Source of the DNA: Ignatzschineria sp.
Lineage (GTDB): Bacteria > Pseudomonadota > Gammaproteobacteria > Cardiobacteriales > Wohlfahrtiimonadaceae
DNA: 64,000 bases
Direction of reading: 5' to 3'
Assembly: GCA_030150405.1 (NCBI GenBank)
Contig: JASLFU010000033.1
Coordinates: 1 to 64,000, forward strand
Part shown: positions 44,152 through 53,515 of the stretch, piece by piece
How positions within the stretch are numbered: position 1 is the stretch's first letter
Layout: each line of letters begins with the position of its first letter
Made by a program: the position numbers and the translations under genes
The notes under the pieces: model-generated
The model's database searches: none
The model's input: only the letters and a program-made list of their open reading frames with translations
What the model was told of the DNA's origin: nothing

Positions 44152-44508
44152 ATGGCAAGAGTTAAACGTGGGACGATTACAAAAGCACGTCACAAAAAGA
44201 TCTTAAAAAAGGCAAAAGGTTATTATGGCGCACGTTCGCGCTCGGTAACTGTAGCGAACCAAGCGGTTTATAAAGCGGGGCAATATGCATACCGTGACCG
44301 CCGTCAGCGCAAAAGAGATTTCCGTTCTCTTTGGATTGTACGTATCAATGCTGCAGCGCGTGAATTTGGTCTCTCATACAGCCGTTTCATCAATGGCTTA
44401 AAGAAAGCAAATATTGAGATCGACCGTAAAGTGCTAGCAGATATGGCTGTTCATGATATTGATGCTTTTGGAGCATTAGCTGAGCAAGCTAAATCAGCTT
44501 TAGCGTAA
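44152..44508 (+). CDS. rplT: 50S ribosomal protein L20
   Basis: Early-assembling 23S rRNA-binding protein, 118 residues. Diagnostic segments are MARVKRGTITKARHKKILK, KGYYGARSRS and YAYRDRRQRKRDFR. In other bacteria L20 represses rpmI-rplT through its leader; I did not identify the pseudoknot here. A terminator follows. Confidence 0.98.
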   Translation: MARVKRGTITKARHKKILKKAKGYYGARSRSVTVANQAVYKAGQYAYRDRRQRKRDFRSLWIVRINAAAREFGLSYSRFINGLKKANIEIDRKVLADMAVHDIDAFGALAEQAKSALA

Positions 44509-44532
44509 AATCTCTTAGAGATTAAAGAACAG

Positions 44533-44573
44533 AAAGGGAAAAGTGGCTAGCGCGGCTTCTTTTCCCTTTTTTA
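44533..44573 (+). terminator. Terminator between rplT and pheS
   Basis: An 11-bp stem (AAAGGGAAAAG with CTTTTCCCTTT) has a 15-base loop and is followed by TTTATTT. E. coli has a phenylalanine attenuator here, but I see no leader peptide with Phe codons, so this is probably a plain or partial terminator. Confidence 0.8.
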
Positions 44574-44610
44574 TTTGTAGAAAATGACAATCAGAATAAT
44601 AGGTAGATGA

Positions 44611-45624
44611 ATGAGTCTAGAAAAAATTCTTGAGACTGCTCTCGGAGAGATTCACCAGGCAGATAATTTGCAGTCCATTGAAGAGATCCGCGTGACCTAT
44701 TTTGGTCGTAAAGGTGAAATTAGCGCTCTTATGGCGGGTTTAGGTAAATTGCCGCCGGAGGAGAGAAAATCCCAGGGAGCTGCAATTAATAAGGTTCGTA
44801 CAGAAGTGATGCAGCGCTTAGAGGAGAAAAAGCAGGCGCTAGAAGCGGCTGAGCTCCACGCAAAACTGATGGCGGAGACTGTTGATGTGACGCAGCCAGG
44901 GCGAGATGCAGAAGTTGGGACACTACACCCCATTACTCGCACACTTATGCGTATTCATGAGTTTTTCGCCTCTGTGGGTTTTGATATTGTGGAAGGCCCT
45001 GAGATTGAGAGTGACTTTTATAACTTTGAAGCACTGAATATCCCCGAGCACCATCCTGCGCGAGCGATGTTTGATACCTTCTATTTTGATGATCATATGT
45101 TGCTTCGCACACATACGTCAAATACTCAGATTCATGTGATGGAGGAGCAAAAGCCCCCGATTCAGATGATCGGCTATGGCCGGGTTTATCGTTGTGATTC
45201 TGATGTGACTCATAGTCCGATGTTCCATCAGGTTGAGGGTTTAGTGGTTAATAAAGATGTTACTTTTGCTAGCCTTAAGGGGATCTTAACGGAGTTTATG
45301 CAGAAGTTTTTTGAGCGTGATCTTAAGCTTCGCTTTAGACCTTCATTTTTCCCTTTCACCGAGCCTTCGGCAGAGGTGGATATTGAGTGTGTTATTTGTG
45401 ATGGCGATGGTTGCCGTGTTTGCCAAAATACCGGCTGGCTCGAAGTTCTTGGCTGCGGGATGATTCATCCTAATGTCTTTAAAGCTGTAAATATTGATCC
45501 AGAAGAGTTCCAAGGTTATGCCTTTGGTATGGGAATCGAGCGTTTAGCGATGCTTCGTTATGGCGTGAATGACCTTCGTCTCTTCTATCAAAATGATATG
45601 AACTTCCTCTCACAATTTAGATAA
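44611..45624 (+). CDS. pheS: Phenylalanyl-tRNA synthetase alpha subunit
   Basis: Catalytic subunit of the alpha2-beta2 enzyme that charges tRNA-Phe. The 337-residue protein has an N-terminal coiled coil, class II motif 2 (MIGYGRVYRCDSDVTHSPMFHQ), the amino-acid pocket RFRPSFFPFTEPSAEVD and motif 3 (GMGIERLAMLRYG). A four-cysteine insertion CVICDGDGCRVC is clear. pheT follows 23 bp later; tRNA-Phe itself lies at 57385. Confidence 0.97.
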   Translation: MSLEKILETALGEIHQADNLQSIEEIRVTYFGRKGEISALMAGLGKLPPEERKSQGAAINKVRTEVMQRLEEKKQALEAAELHAKLMAETVDVTQPGRDAEVGTLHPITRTLMRIHEFFASVGFDIVEGPEIESDFYNFEALNIPEHHPARAMFDTFYFDDHMLLRTHTSNTQIHVMEEQKPPIQMIGYGRVYRCDSDVTHSPMFHQVEGLVVNKDVTFASLKGILTEFMQKFFERDLKLRFRPSFFPFTEPSAEVDIECVICDGDGCRVCQNTGWLEVLGCGMIHPNVFKAVNIDPEEFQGYAFGMGIERLAMLRYGVNDLRLFYQNDMNFLSQFR

Positions 45625-45647
45625 ATAACCTCTTTAAAGTAGATATT

Positions 45648-48032
45648 ATGAAAATTTCAGTTTCTTGGTTAAAAGAGTGGGTTGAAAATATTCCCTCTGA
45701 TTTAGCGGCACGTTTAACGATGGCGGGCCTCGAGGTAGAGGCAGAAGAGAAAGCTGCACCAGAATTTAATAATGTGGTGGTAGGGGAGATTGTTGAATTG
45801 ACCCCACACCCAGATGCAGATCGTCTTCGTGTTGCAAAGGTTGATGTGGGCAGAGATGAGCTGCTTCAGATCGTTTGTGGGGCACCTAATGCTGAAGTGG
45901 GGACTAAAGTTCCCACCGCGCTTGTAGGGGCTGTTCTGCCGGGTAATTTTAAGATTAAAGATGCTAAGTTGCGGGGTGTGCCTTCGTCGGGGATGCTCTG
46001 CTCGGCAAAAGAGCTTGGAATTAATGAGGATGCCTCGGGCTTAATGATTCTTGATAATCAGTTTGAGGTAGGTGCCGATTTTCGTGAGCTTTATGATCTC
46101 GATGATACGGTTTTAGAGATTGATCTAACGCCTAATCGAGGCGATTGCTTAAGTGTTGTGGGCGTTGCGCGTGATTTAGCTGCGATTACGGATCAAACCA
46201 TCGCCGTGCGAGAACAAAAGCCACAACCTGTTGAGGTGGATACAGCTCGTAAAATTACCATTGAAAATGGTGAAGATTGCCCCCGTTATTTAGGGCGTGT
46301 GATCGAAAACCTTAATCCTAAAGCGGAAACTCCTCTCTGGATGAGTGAGCGTCTTCGCCGCAGTGGTATTCGTCCCCATGGAATTTTAGTGGATATCACA
46401 AACTATATTCTTCTTGAGTATGGTCAGCCGATGCACGCTTTTGATCTTGCGAAGATCGATGGCGATCTTTCTGTGCGCCGAGCGAAAGCGGGGGAGAAGT
46501 TAGCTCTGATTAATGAAGAGAAGGCAGAGCTTAAAGAGGATACCTTAGTGATTGCGGATGAGAGTAAAGTGCTTGCTCTAGCCGGAATTATGGGGGGAGA
46601 AGAGAGCGCTTGTGGTGATGAGACGAGCTCTATTTTCCTCGAATCTGCTTGGTTCAATCCGGTGACAATTGCAGGTCGGGCGCGAAATTATGGTTTGCAT
46701 ACCGACGCTTCTCACCGTTATGAGCGTGGTGTGGATTTTAATCTTCCTGAATTTGCGCTTGAATATGCAACGGAACTCTTTATTAGACTTGCCGGTGGAA
46801 AGGCTGGACCTATTACACGGGCAGAGGTTTTAGAGAAGCTTCCTAAGCGTGACCCTATTCAGGTCCGTTTTGCGCGTATTAATCAGATTGTGGGGCAAAC
46901 GTTCACTAAAGAGGAGGTCAAAGGCTATTTAGAGAGAATCGGCAAAGTGGTCGAAACAAATGATGAGGCTCTTCTCTTTGAATCTCCTAGCTACCGTTTT
47001 GATTTGCAGATCGAAGAAGATCTGATCGAAGAGGTGGTGCGCATCAATGGTTATAATGAGGTTCCTGTTTCGTTTGAGACGCGGGCGCAGATGCGTATGC
47101 CGAAAGTGCCAGAATCCTCTGTGCCTTTAAATGATTTTAAAAAGCTTCTAGCTAGCCGCGGTTATAATGAAGTTCTGGAAATGAGCTTTGTAAGCCCAGA
47201 ATGGCAAGCGATTTTAGATCCTGAAGTAGAGCCTATTGCGCTTAAAAATCCAATCTCAAGCGATCTTTCAGTGATGAGAACAACCCTATTACCTGGAGTA
47301 TTAGGGGCGATGGAGCATAACTTAAAACGTCAACAGACGCGTTTACGCTTCTTCGAGTCGGGACGTACCTATCGTGGAACTTTGCAAGATCTTCGCCAAG
47401 AGCTCCATTTAGCAGGGGCTATTTGCGGAACAGTAGCAGAGCCGCAGTGGGGGGTTCCTGCACGAAATGTGGATTTCTTTGATCTTAAAGGGGATGTGGA
47501 AGCGCTCTTAAATCGTACAGGTTTAAAAGGATTCCGTTTTGAGCCTTCAGAGCGAGAGATTCTACACCCAGGGCAGAGCGCAGAGATTTACGCGCCTTCA
47601 GGTGAAAAGGTTGGATACTTAGGGAAATTACACCCCACAGTTTCTAAGGCCCTTGATCTTAATCGCGATATTTTTGTTTTTGAGCTCAATTTTGATGCTT
47701 TATCTCAATCGGAGACCCCTTCTTTTACGGAGCTCTCCCGTTTCCCCTCATCGCGGCGAGATCTCGCCTTAGTGGTGCCGGTGGAAATTTCTGCTCAAAA
47801 GCTTGTTGATGTGATGAAAGGTGAGACGAAAGCACGTAAGTTATTGACGGGCGTAAACCTTTTTGATATTTATGAGCCTAAGGCGGAGGACGCTGTTGAA
47901 AAGCCGAAAAATATGGCGTTTAGCTTAACTTTCCAAAATCGCGAAGAGAATCTTAAAGATGAAGATGTTGATTCTGTGATTGAGGAGATTCTACAAGACT
48001 TAGCAGCGTTGGGGGTAACCTTGCGCCAGTAA
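45648..48032 (+). CDS. pheT: Phenylalanyl-tRNA synthetase beta subunit
   Basis: Editing and tRNA-binding subunit. The 794-residue protein has the N-terminal tRNA-binding fold (HPDADRLRVAKVDVG), the B3/B4 editing domain, the B5 domain, a catalytic-like core and a C-terminal ferredoxin-like anticodon-binding domain (SRFPSSRRDLALVV). Length is normal. ihfA follows 31 bp later, as in E. coli. Confidence 0.97.
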   Translation: MKISVSWLKEWVENIPSDLAARLTMAGLEVEAEEKAAPEFNNVVVGEIVELTPHPDADRLRVAKVDVGRDELLQIVCGAPNAEVGTKVPTALVGAVLPGNFKIKDAKLRGVPSSGMLCSAKELGINEDASGLMILDNQFEVGADFRELYDLDDTVLEIDLTPNRGDCLSVVGVARDLAAITDQTIAVREQKPQPVEVDTARKITIENGEDCPRYLGRVIENLNPKAETPLWMSERLRRSGIRPHGILVDITNYILLEYGQPMHAFDLAKIDGDLSVRRAKAGEKLALINEEKAELKEDTLVIADESKVLALAGIMGGEESACGDETSSIFLESAWFNPVTIAGRARNYGLHTDASHRYERGVDFNLPEFALEYATELFIRLAGGKAGPITRAEVLEKLPKRDPIQVRFARINQIVGQTFTKEEVKGYLERIGKVVETNDEALLFESPSYRFDLQIEEDLIEEVVRINGYNEVPVSFETRAQMRMPKVPESSVPLNDFKKLLASRGYNEVLEMSFVSPEWQAILDPEVEPIALKNPISSDLSVMRTTLLPGVLGAMEHNLKRQQTRLRFFESGRTYRGTLQDLRQELHLAGAICGTVAEPQWGVPARNVDFFDLKGDVEALLNRTGLKGFRFEPSEREILHPGQSAEIYAPSGEKVGYLGKLHPTVSKALDLNRDIFVFELNFDALSQSETPSFTELSRFPSSRRDLALVVPVEISAQKLVDVMKGETKARKLLTGVNLFDIYEPKAEDAVEKPKNMAFSLTFQNREENLKDEDVDSVIEEILQDLAALGVTLRQ

Positions 48033-48063
48033 GTTATTCATTGGTTCAAAAGGAGTTGAAATC

Positions 48064-48366
48064 ATGACAACATTAACAAAAGCAGCACTCACTGAGCATC
48101 TTTACCATAATGTAAATATCTCACGGGAGGATTCAAAACAGTTTGTTGAGGATTTTTTCGAAGAGATTCGCTCAGCACTTGCAGGGGGAGAGGCAGTAAA
48201 GCTCTCTGGTTTTGGAAGTTTTGAGCTTCGGGATAAAGCAGAACGTCCGGGCCGTAACCCTAAAACAGGGGAAGAGATCCCTATTAGTGCACGTCGTGTA
48301 GTGACTTTCCGTTCAGGGCAAAATTTACGCCTCTGTATGGAGCAGCTAACAGAAAAAGAGTCATAA
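48064..48366 (+). CDS. ihfA: Integration host factor subunit alpha
   Basis: DNA-bending protein that forms a heterodimer with IhfB. The 100-residue sequence opens MTTLTKAALTEHLY, and has KLSGFGSFELRDKAERPGRNPKTGEEIPI, the beta-arm with the proline that intercalates in DNA. The place after pheT identifies it as IhfA rather than HU. A terminator follows. Confidence 0.96.
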   Translation: MTTLTKAALTEHLYHNVNISREDSKQFVEDFFEEIRSALAGGEAVKLSGFGSFELRDKAERPGRNPKTGEEIPISARRVVTFRSGQNLRLCMEQLTEKES

Positions 48367-48414
48367 AAGAGTTTTTTGGCTCTTAATGAGATAAGCAATA
48401 GATAAGTAATAGAT

Positions 48415-48444
48415 AAGCCCCGGTCAATGATCGGGGCTTTTTTC
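48415..48444 (+). terminator. Terminator after ihfA
   Basis: AAGCCCCG pairs with CGGGGCTT around GTCAATGAT and is followed by six Ts. The remaining 190 bp to murJ hold no gene that I can see. Confidence 0.9.
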
Positions 48445-48636
48445 TGCTCTTTTATCGCTTCTTCTATAGCTCTCGATGCATCTCAGGTATAATCAATCTC
48501 ATTTTAAGTACCGCTTAAATACTTTGAACTCCTGCTGATCTCTCCTATTTTGGGTAAGATCGATAGGCGAAACAGTTTGGATAAGGGCTATAAGTTTTAA
48601 AGCGTTAATAGAGAATTTGGTTAGGTATCTCAATTT

Positions 48637-50214
48637 ATGAAGAAATCGCTCTTTCGCTCACTCTTTACGGTGAGTGCATTTACATTCCTCTCTCGAATTA
48701 TGGGGCTTGCACGTGATATTGTATTTGCAAGTTTTTTTGGGGCTAGCGCAGCGATGGATGCTTTTAGTGTGGCCTTTAGAATCCCTAATCTTTTTCGTCG
48801 TTTTTTTGGGGAGGGTGCATTTAATCAAGCTTTTGTCCCGGTATTTAGTGAGTATCGTTTACAAAAGAGTAGGGCGGAGCTCAAGCTCTTTTTAGCTGAG
48901 GTGAGTGGCTCTTTAGGTATTGTACTTCTCTTTATTGCCCTTTTAGGTGTGCTCTTTTCGCCACAGGTGGTAATGATCTTTGCCTCCGGCTTTCTTCAGG
49001 ATGAAGCGAAATTTCTCTTAACAAGTGATCTTGTGCGATTGATGATCCCTTACGTCTTCTTTATCTGTATGACGGCGATGTATTCTAGTGTTTTAAATGC
49101 CCTCGACCAATTTGCAGTGCCGGCTGCAGCGCCGATTTTGCTTAATATTGCCCTTATTGCGGGGGCTTTAGTAAGCCCGTTATTTAATATTCCCATTATG
49201 GCGTTGGGATATGCGGTCTTTATTGCCGGTGTTTTACAGATGGGAGCACTCCTTTTTGTGGTGTATCGGCAAGGATTAATTCGTTCGCCGAAGGTGGCCT
49301 TTAGATCGCCTGGGGTGAAGCAGGTGATGTTCTTAATGCTGCCGGCAATTATTGGTTCTTCAAGTAGCCAGATTAATATCTTAATTAATACCCAGCTCGC
49401 CTCTCGCTTAGAGACGGGAAGTATCACTTGGCTCTATTATTCAGATCGTTTAGTTGAGTTTGCGATCGGAACTTTTGCAGTAGCTTTAGGAACGGTGGTG
49501 CTTCCTAGGCTTTCGAGATTGCATACCGAAGGGGATGAAAAAGGGCTTAGAGCCACTATCGATTGGGGGATGACACTCTCACTTCTGCTGGGCATTCCGG
49601 CAATGTTGGCTCTTATTCTTTTGGCCGAGCCACTTTTAGCGCTTCTCTTTATGCGGGGAGAGTTCTCCTATTTTGATGTGCAGATGGCAGCGCGCAGTCT
49701 TTCGACCTACGCATTAAGTATCCCGGCCTTCTTTATTATCCGAATTTTGGCGCCGGTCTATTTTTCGCGGCAAGATACGAAAACACCGATGTTTTTCAGC
49801 CTAATTTCGATCGCCACTAATATCCTATTACAATTTATTTTAGTCCGATTTTATCAGCATGCTGGGCTTGCACTCTCCTCCTCTATTGCTGCGTGGGTAA
49901 ATGCAGGGCTGTTGGCTTTTGGGCTCTATCGTGGGGAGATTCATAATTTTATCGGGTTGTGGCAGAAGCGAACATTAGCGCTTATACCCGCGAATGGAGT
50001 ATTAGTGGCATTGCTTCTTTGGATTGGCACATATGAGCAATTTTGGATTGAAGGGGGATTATTGCTCCGTTTAATCGCCATGCTTTTTACAGTGATAATT
50101 GTAGCTCTACTCTATTTTGGAGTGGTGCATCTGTTTGGTCTTCATCTTTCTAGTCTCAAAGGGCCATTAGCCGATGGAGTCATCGAGCCTGAAGAGGATG
50201 AAGAAGATTATTAA
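48637..50214 (+). CDS. murJ: Lipid II flippase MurJ
   Basis: MATE-like (MOP superfamily) transporter that flips lipid II to the periplasm. The 525-residue protein has about fourteen membrane helices and the MurJ signatures SRIMGLARDIVFASFFG, DAFSVAFRIPNLFRRFFGEGAF and NQAFVPVFSEY. A short acidic tail ends the protein (EPEEDEEDY). It appears monocistronic; rpsT or ribF, often neighbours, are absent. Confidence 0.96.
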   Translation: MKKSLFRSLFTVSAFTFLSRIMGLARDIVFASFFGASAAMDAFSVAFRIPNLFRRFFGEGAFNQAFVPVFSEYRLQKSRAELKLFLAEVSGSLGIVLLFIALLGVLFSPQVVMIFASGFLQDEAKFLLTSDLVRLMIPYVFFICMTAMYSSVLNALDQFAVPAAAPILLNIALIAGALVSPLFNIPIMALGYAVFIAGVLQMGALLFVVYRQGLIRSPKVAFRSPGVKQVMFLMLPAIIGSSSSQINILINTQLASRLETGSITWLYYSDRLVEFAIGTFAVALGTVVLPRLSRLHTEGDEKGLRATIDWGMTLSLLLGIPAMLALILLAEPLLALLFMRGEFSYFDVQMAARSLSTYALSIPAFFIIRILAPVYFSRQDTKTPMFFSLISIATNILLQFILVRFYQHAGLALSSSIAAWVNAGLLAFGLYRGEIHNFIGLWQKRTLALIPANGVLVALLLWIGTYEQFWIEGGLLLRLIAMLFTVIIVALLYFGVVHLFGLHLSSLKGPLADGVIEPEEDEEDY

Positions 50215-50253
50215 CCCACTTTAAGTGAAAAGGGTGAGGGATCTTAGGCCTTT

Positions 50254-51177
50254 TTATTTTTTTGCTAAGCGGGCTTTTTGTTGTCGAATACGGCCAACTT
50301 CGCTAAAGATATAGATCGCCACCGCGAGCCAGACAAGAATAAAGCCGATAAGGCGATTACCTGAGAAAGCTTCATTAAAGATAAAGACGCCGGAGAAAAA
50401 TTGCAGTGTCGGCGAGATATATTGCAAAATCCCCACCACCGATAGCGGAATATATTTCGCCCCTGCGGAAAAGAGCAGAAGCGGGAGGGTTGTTGCCGCA
50501 CCTGAAAAGATAAGAACTAACATCTGCAGCTCACTTAATCCTAAAAATTCGATGCGTCCATGGCGAGCCTCTATCATTAAGTAGACTAGGGCAAAGGGCA
50601 TCATAAAGAGAGTCTCTAAAAAGAGCCCAGGCAGAGGAGGAAGAGAGGCGATCTTTTTAATAGCGCTATAAAATCCAAAGGAAAAGGCTAAAAGCAGGGC
50701 AATATAAGGGATTTTTCCTCCGAGAATCGCCAGCCACAGTACCCCTAAAAGGGCAATGGTAATAGCGAGATATTGCATCTTTGTGAGCTCTTCTTTAAAA
50801 AAGAGCCGGCCTAAAAAGATACTGACTAGGGGATTAATATAATAACCTAAGCTGGCATCGAGCACATGATGAGAGCTTATTGCCCAGAGGTAAGTTGACC
50901 AATTAAGAAAGAGAAAGAAGGAAGAACCTATAAAGGTGAGGAGAATTTTACGGTTCTTGAGTGCTGGCGGAATAAGCGCACGATCCTCCTTACGAAACAC
51001 AAGTAGAATGAGGATAAAGAGAAGAGACCAACAGATTCGCTGCGCCATCAATTGCAGGGGATCAAATCCGGTAAGTGGATACCAATAGATCGGGAAAAAG
51101 CCCCAAAAGGTATAGCAAATAAGCGTGAGGATAATACCTTTACGATATTGGGAATAATCGTGCAGGGGAGTGGCCAT
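50254..51177 (-). CDS. rarD: EamA-family transporter, RarD type
   Basis: Ten-helix membrane protein of the drug/metabolite transporter superfamily. The 307-residue protein begins with the RarD pattern KGIILTLICYTFWGFFPIYWYPL and has LQLMAQRICWSLLFI, DASLGYYINPLVSIFLG and LSVVGILQYISPTLQF. Substrates of RarD proteins are not known; the old chloramphenicol-resistance name is only by association. It is convergent with murJ and separated from pepP by a terminator. Confidence 0.9.
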   Translation of the reverse strand: MATPLHDYSQYRKGIILTLICYTFWGFFPIYWYPLTGFDPLQLMAQRICWSLLFILILLVFRKEDRALIPPALKNRKILLTFIGSSFFLFLNWSTYLWAISSHHVLDASLGYYINPLVSIFLGRLFFKEELTKMQYLAITIALLGVLWLAILGGKIPYIALLLAFSFGFYSAIKKIASLPPLPGLFLETLFMMPFALVYLMIEARHGRIEFLGLSELQMLVLIFSGAATTLPLLLFSAGAKYIPLSVVGILQYISPTLQFFSGVFIFNEAFSGNRLIGFILVWLAVAIYIFSEVGRIRQQKARLAKK

Positions 51178-51343
51178 GGTTATCTCTCTTTTTATAGTTA
51201 AAGGGTTGGGCGATCGATATCAGATAGATAGTGCGCTTTCGGAGCCGTATATCTCTTTTGCGATGGGCAAGAGGGAAAGACACGAGCAGTTGCCCAAATT
51301 TTTATAAGAAGACTATTTTATCAATCTATTTAAAAAGCGCGAG

Positions 51344-51374
51344 AAAAAGAGTGCTCACTTTAGGGTGAGCACTC
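51344..51374 (-). terminator. Terminator after pepP
   Basis: A perfect 10-bp stem (GAGTGCTCAC with GTGAGCACTC) is followed on the minus strand by TTTTTC. It lies 48-78 bp past the pepP stop. The rest of the 244-bp gap to rarD holds no gene. Confidence 0.85.
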
Positions 51375-51421
51375 CTGGCGTTAACCTCTGTTAGGTGGCA
51401 ACTGAAAAGTAAAGCGAGCGT

Positions 51422-53236
51422 TTAAATCGCTTCAGTTCTTGCCTTTAGCCACTCTAACACAGCGGGATCTTCAATTTTAGGGGAGAGCTTTTCCCACACT
51501 TTGGCATGATACTGATTGAGCCATTCGATCTCTGCTGTTGTAAGTAGTGCTCGCTCTATAGCGCGGGTATCGATGGGGAAGAGCGTTAAGGTCTCAAAAT
51601 ACATAAAGTTACCAAAATCCTGCTCCTTCTGTTTTACTACGGGAAGGGAGGCGACTAAGTTCTCAAGGCGAACCCCCCATTTTCCTTCGCGGTAGATGCC
51701 AGGCTCAATGGAGGTAATCATCCCTTTTTTCACTTCCGTTTGGGGAGTGACAGGGGCATGATATGAGAGAACTTGCGGGCCTTCATGCACATTCATAAAA
51801 TATCCTACGCCATGGCCAGTACCATGCCCAAAATCGATATGATTCTCCCAGAGCGGGCGGCGAGCAATAGCATCAAGAAGCGGCATTTTGATATTTTCTG
51901 GATAGATTGTTTGGCTCATCGCAATCAGTGATTTTAGAACAAGTGTAAAGTCTCGGCGTTCTGCCTCACTAATGGTGCCGATAGGCGTGACGCGAGTGAT
52001 ATCGGTTGTGCCCCCTTCATATTGTGCGCCTGAGTCGATCAGTAAGAGACCATTACCTTTAATTTCGGCGTGCGCTTCTTCTGTTGCAGAGTAGTGGGGA
52101 AGTGCGCCATTTTCATTAAATCCAGCAATGGTGCCAAAGCTTAAGCTGACATAATTGGGGCGCTTACTGCGAGCCTCTTCTAACATCTCTGCGACCGTGA
52201 GCTCGGTGACTTTCTCCCCTGCGGATAACTTTTGCTCAAAATAGGTAAAGAATTCTGCCATAGCAGCACCATCTTCAGCCATCGCTTCTTTAATATTTTC
52301 AAGGTCCGCATCTGACTTGCTAGCTTTAAGCAAGGTGCTGGGATTGACGTGATAAACCACCTCACAGGCCTCATCAATTGCTTCGAGAGAGCTATAGGTC
52401 GTTCGGCGTCCATCAAGCATCACTACTGCATCTGTGGGGATTTTTCCAAGCTCTTCATTAAGGGCTTCATAGGGGAGAATTTTCACTCCATTTTGAGTGA
52501 GGTACTCAGTAATTTCGGCCGTAAGCTTCGCTTCATCGATAAAGAGCGTAGCGGAATCTTGAGAGAAGAGCATAAATGCCAAAAAGACGGGGTTATACTC
52601 CACATCACTGCCACGTAAATTGGTGATCCAGCCGATATCATCTAAGGTAGAGACCAGATGAAAATCAACGTTGTTGCTAGCAAGAATCGATTGAATATGG
52701 CGCACCTTTTCATCGATGGTCTCGGAGACAAATTTAGGGTTATGAAGATAGAGCTTCTCTTGTGGCAGCGCAGGGCGATCGGGATAGAGCTCATCGAAAG
52801 GATTATGTTCTGTTGAAAGGAAGATCCCCGCACCGTTGAGAGCATTAAAGAGCTCCACAAAATTTTCAATGGCGATGGTATCGCCTAATACACTCACGAC
52901 TGATTTTGCTGGAAGTTTTTCCACTAGAAACTGGGTATAAGAGGGAGTGCCGGGGCTGCCGAGTTTCATCAATTGAATGCCGCTTCCTTCAAGCTCTTTT
53001 TGGCCTTGTACCCAGTAGCGGCTATCAGCCCAGATAAAAGCTTGCTCTTGCAATACAACAAGGGTGCCGGCTGAGCCTGTAAAGCCAGAAAACCATGCGC
53101 GTAATTTCCAGTGCTCTGGGAGATATTCTGAAAGATGGGGATCTGAGCTTAAGATAAGCCAGGCATCGATGCCCTCTTGCTTCATGCTATGTTGTAGGGC
53201 TGCGATCCGTTGTTGAATAATCTCTTGATGTGACAT
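51422..53236 (-). CDS. Xaa-Pro aminopeptidase, long M24B form
   Basis: Cytosolic metallopeptidase that removes the residue before proline. The protein has two creatinase-like N-terminal domains and an M24 pita-bread domain with dinuclear metal ligands in LIDSGAQYEGGTTDITR, the HGTGHGVG histidine region and the glutamates in SIEPGIYREG and GVRLENL. The C-terminal M24C extension marks the eukaryote-like long type, about 600 residues, not the short E. coli PepP. ATG at 53236 has AGGAG 5 nt upstream and gives 604 residues; an ATG at 53296 would add 20 unconserved residues. Confidence 0.94.
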   Translation of the reverse strand: MSHQEIIQQRIAALQHSMKQEGIDAWLILSSDPHLSEYLPEHWKLRAWFSGFTGSAGTLVVLQEQAFIWADSRYWVQGQKELEGSGIQLMKLGSPGTPSYTQFLVEKLPAKSVVSVLGDTIAIENFVELFNALNGAGIFLSTEHNPFDELYPDRPALPQEKLYLHNPKFVSETIDEKVRHIQSILASNNVDFHLVSTLDDIGWITNLRGSDVEYNPVFLAFMLFSQDSATLFIDEAKLTAEITEYLTQNGVKILPYEALNEELGKIPTDAVVMLDGRRTTYSSLEAIDEACEVVYHVNPSTLLKASKSDADLENIKEAMAEDGAAMAEFFTYFEQKLSAGEKVTELTVAEMLEEARSKRPNYVSLSFGTIAGFNENGALPHYSATEEAHAEIKGNGLLLIDSGAQYEGGTTDITRVTPIGTISEAERRDFTLVLKSLIAMSQTIYPENIKMPLLDAIARRPLWENHIDFGHGTGHGVGYFMNVHEGPQVLSYHAPVTPQTEVKKGMITSIEPGIYREGKWGVRLENLVASLPVVKQKEQDFGNFMYFETLTLFPIDTRAIERALLTTAEIEWLNQYHAKVWEKLSPKIEDPAVLEWLKARTEAI

Positions 53237-53515
53237 AAGTCTCCTATCTATACAGAAAAGACTCCCAAAAGTGGAAAAGAGGGCGGGTTTTCTCAATAAA
53301 AAAGGCCCTTAAAAGAGTGCCGGGAATCGGTAGGCAATCCCTTTAAATATAAGATAAAAGGGGGGTGTTTAAAAGCCAAATCAATTTTTTATCAGAAAGA
53401 GGAGAGCTCTTTCTAAAAGAGGGGGGTAAAAAGGGATTATCTTAAGAAAAAGCCTCTCAGATTTAGTATGATAAAACGGTTTAGGCAAATCAGTGTTTAT
53501 GGTGGAGCAAAAATA

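Noticed and set aside
44509..44610. A phenylalanine leader peptide (pheM-like attenuator) before pheS
   Set aside because: No short frame with several Phe codons is present; only an ordinary terminator hairpin was found.
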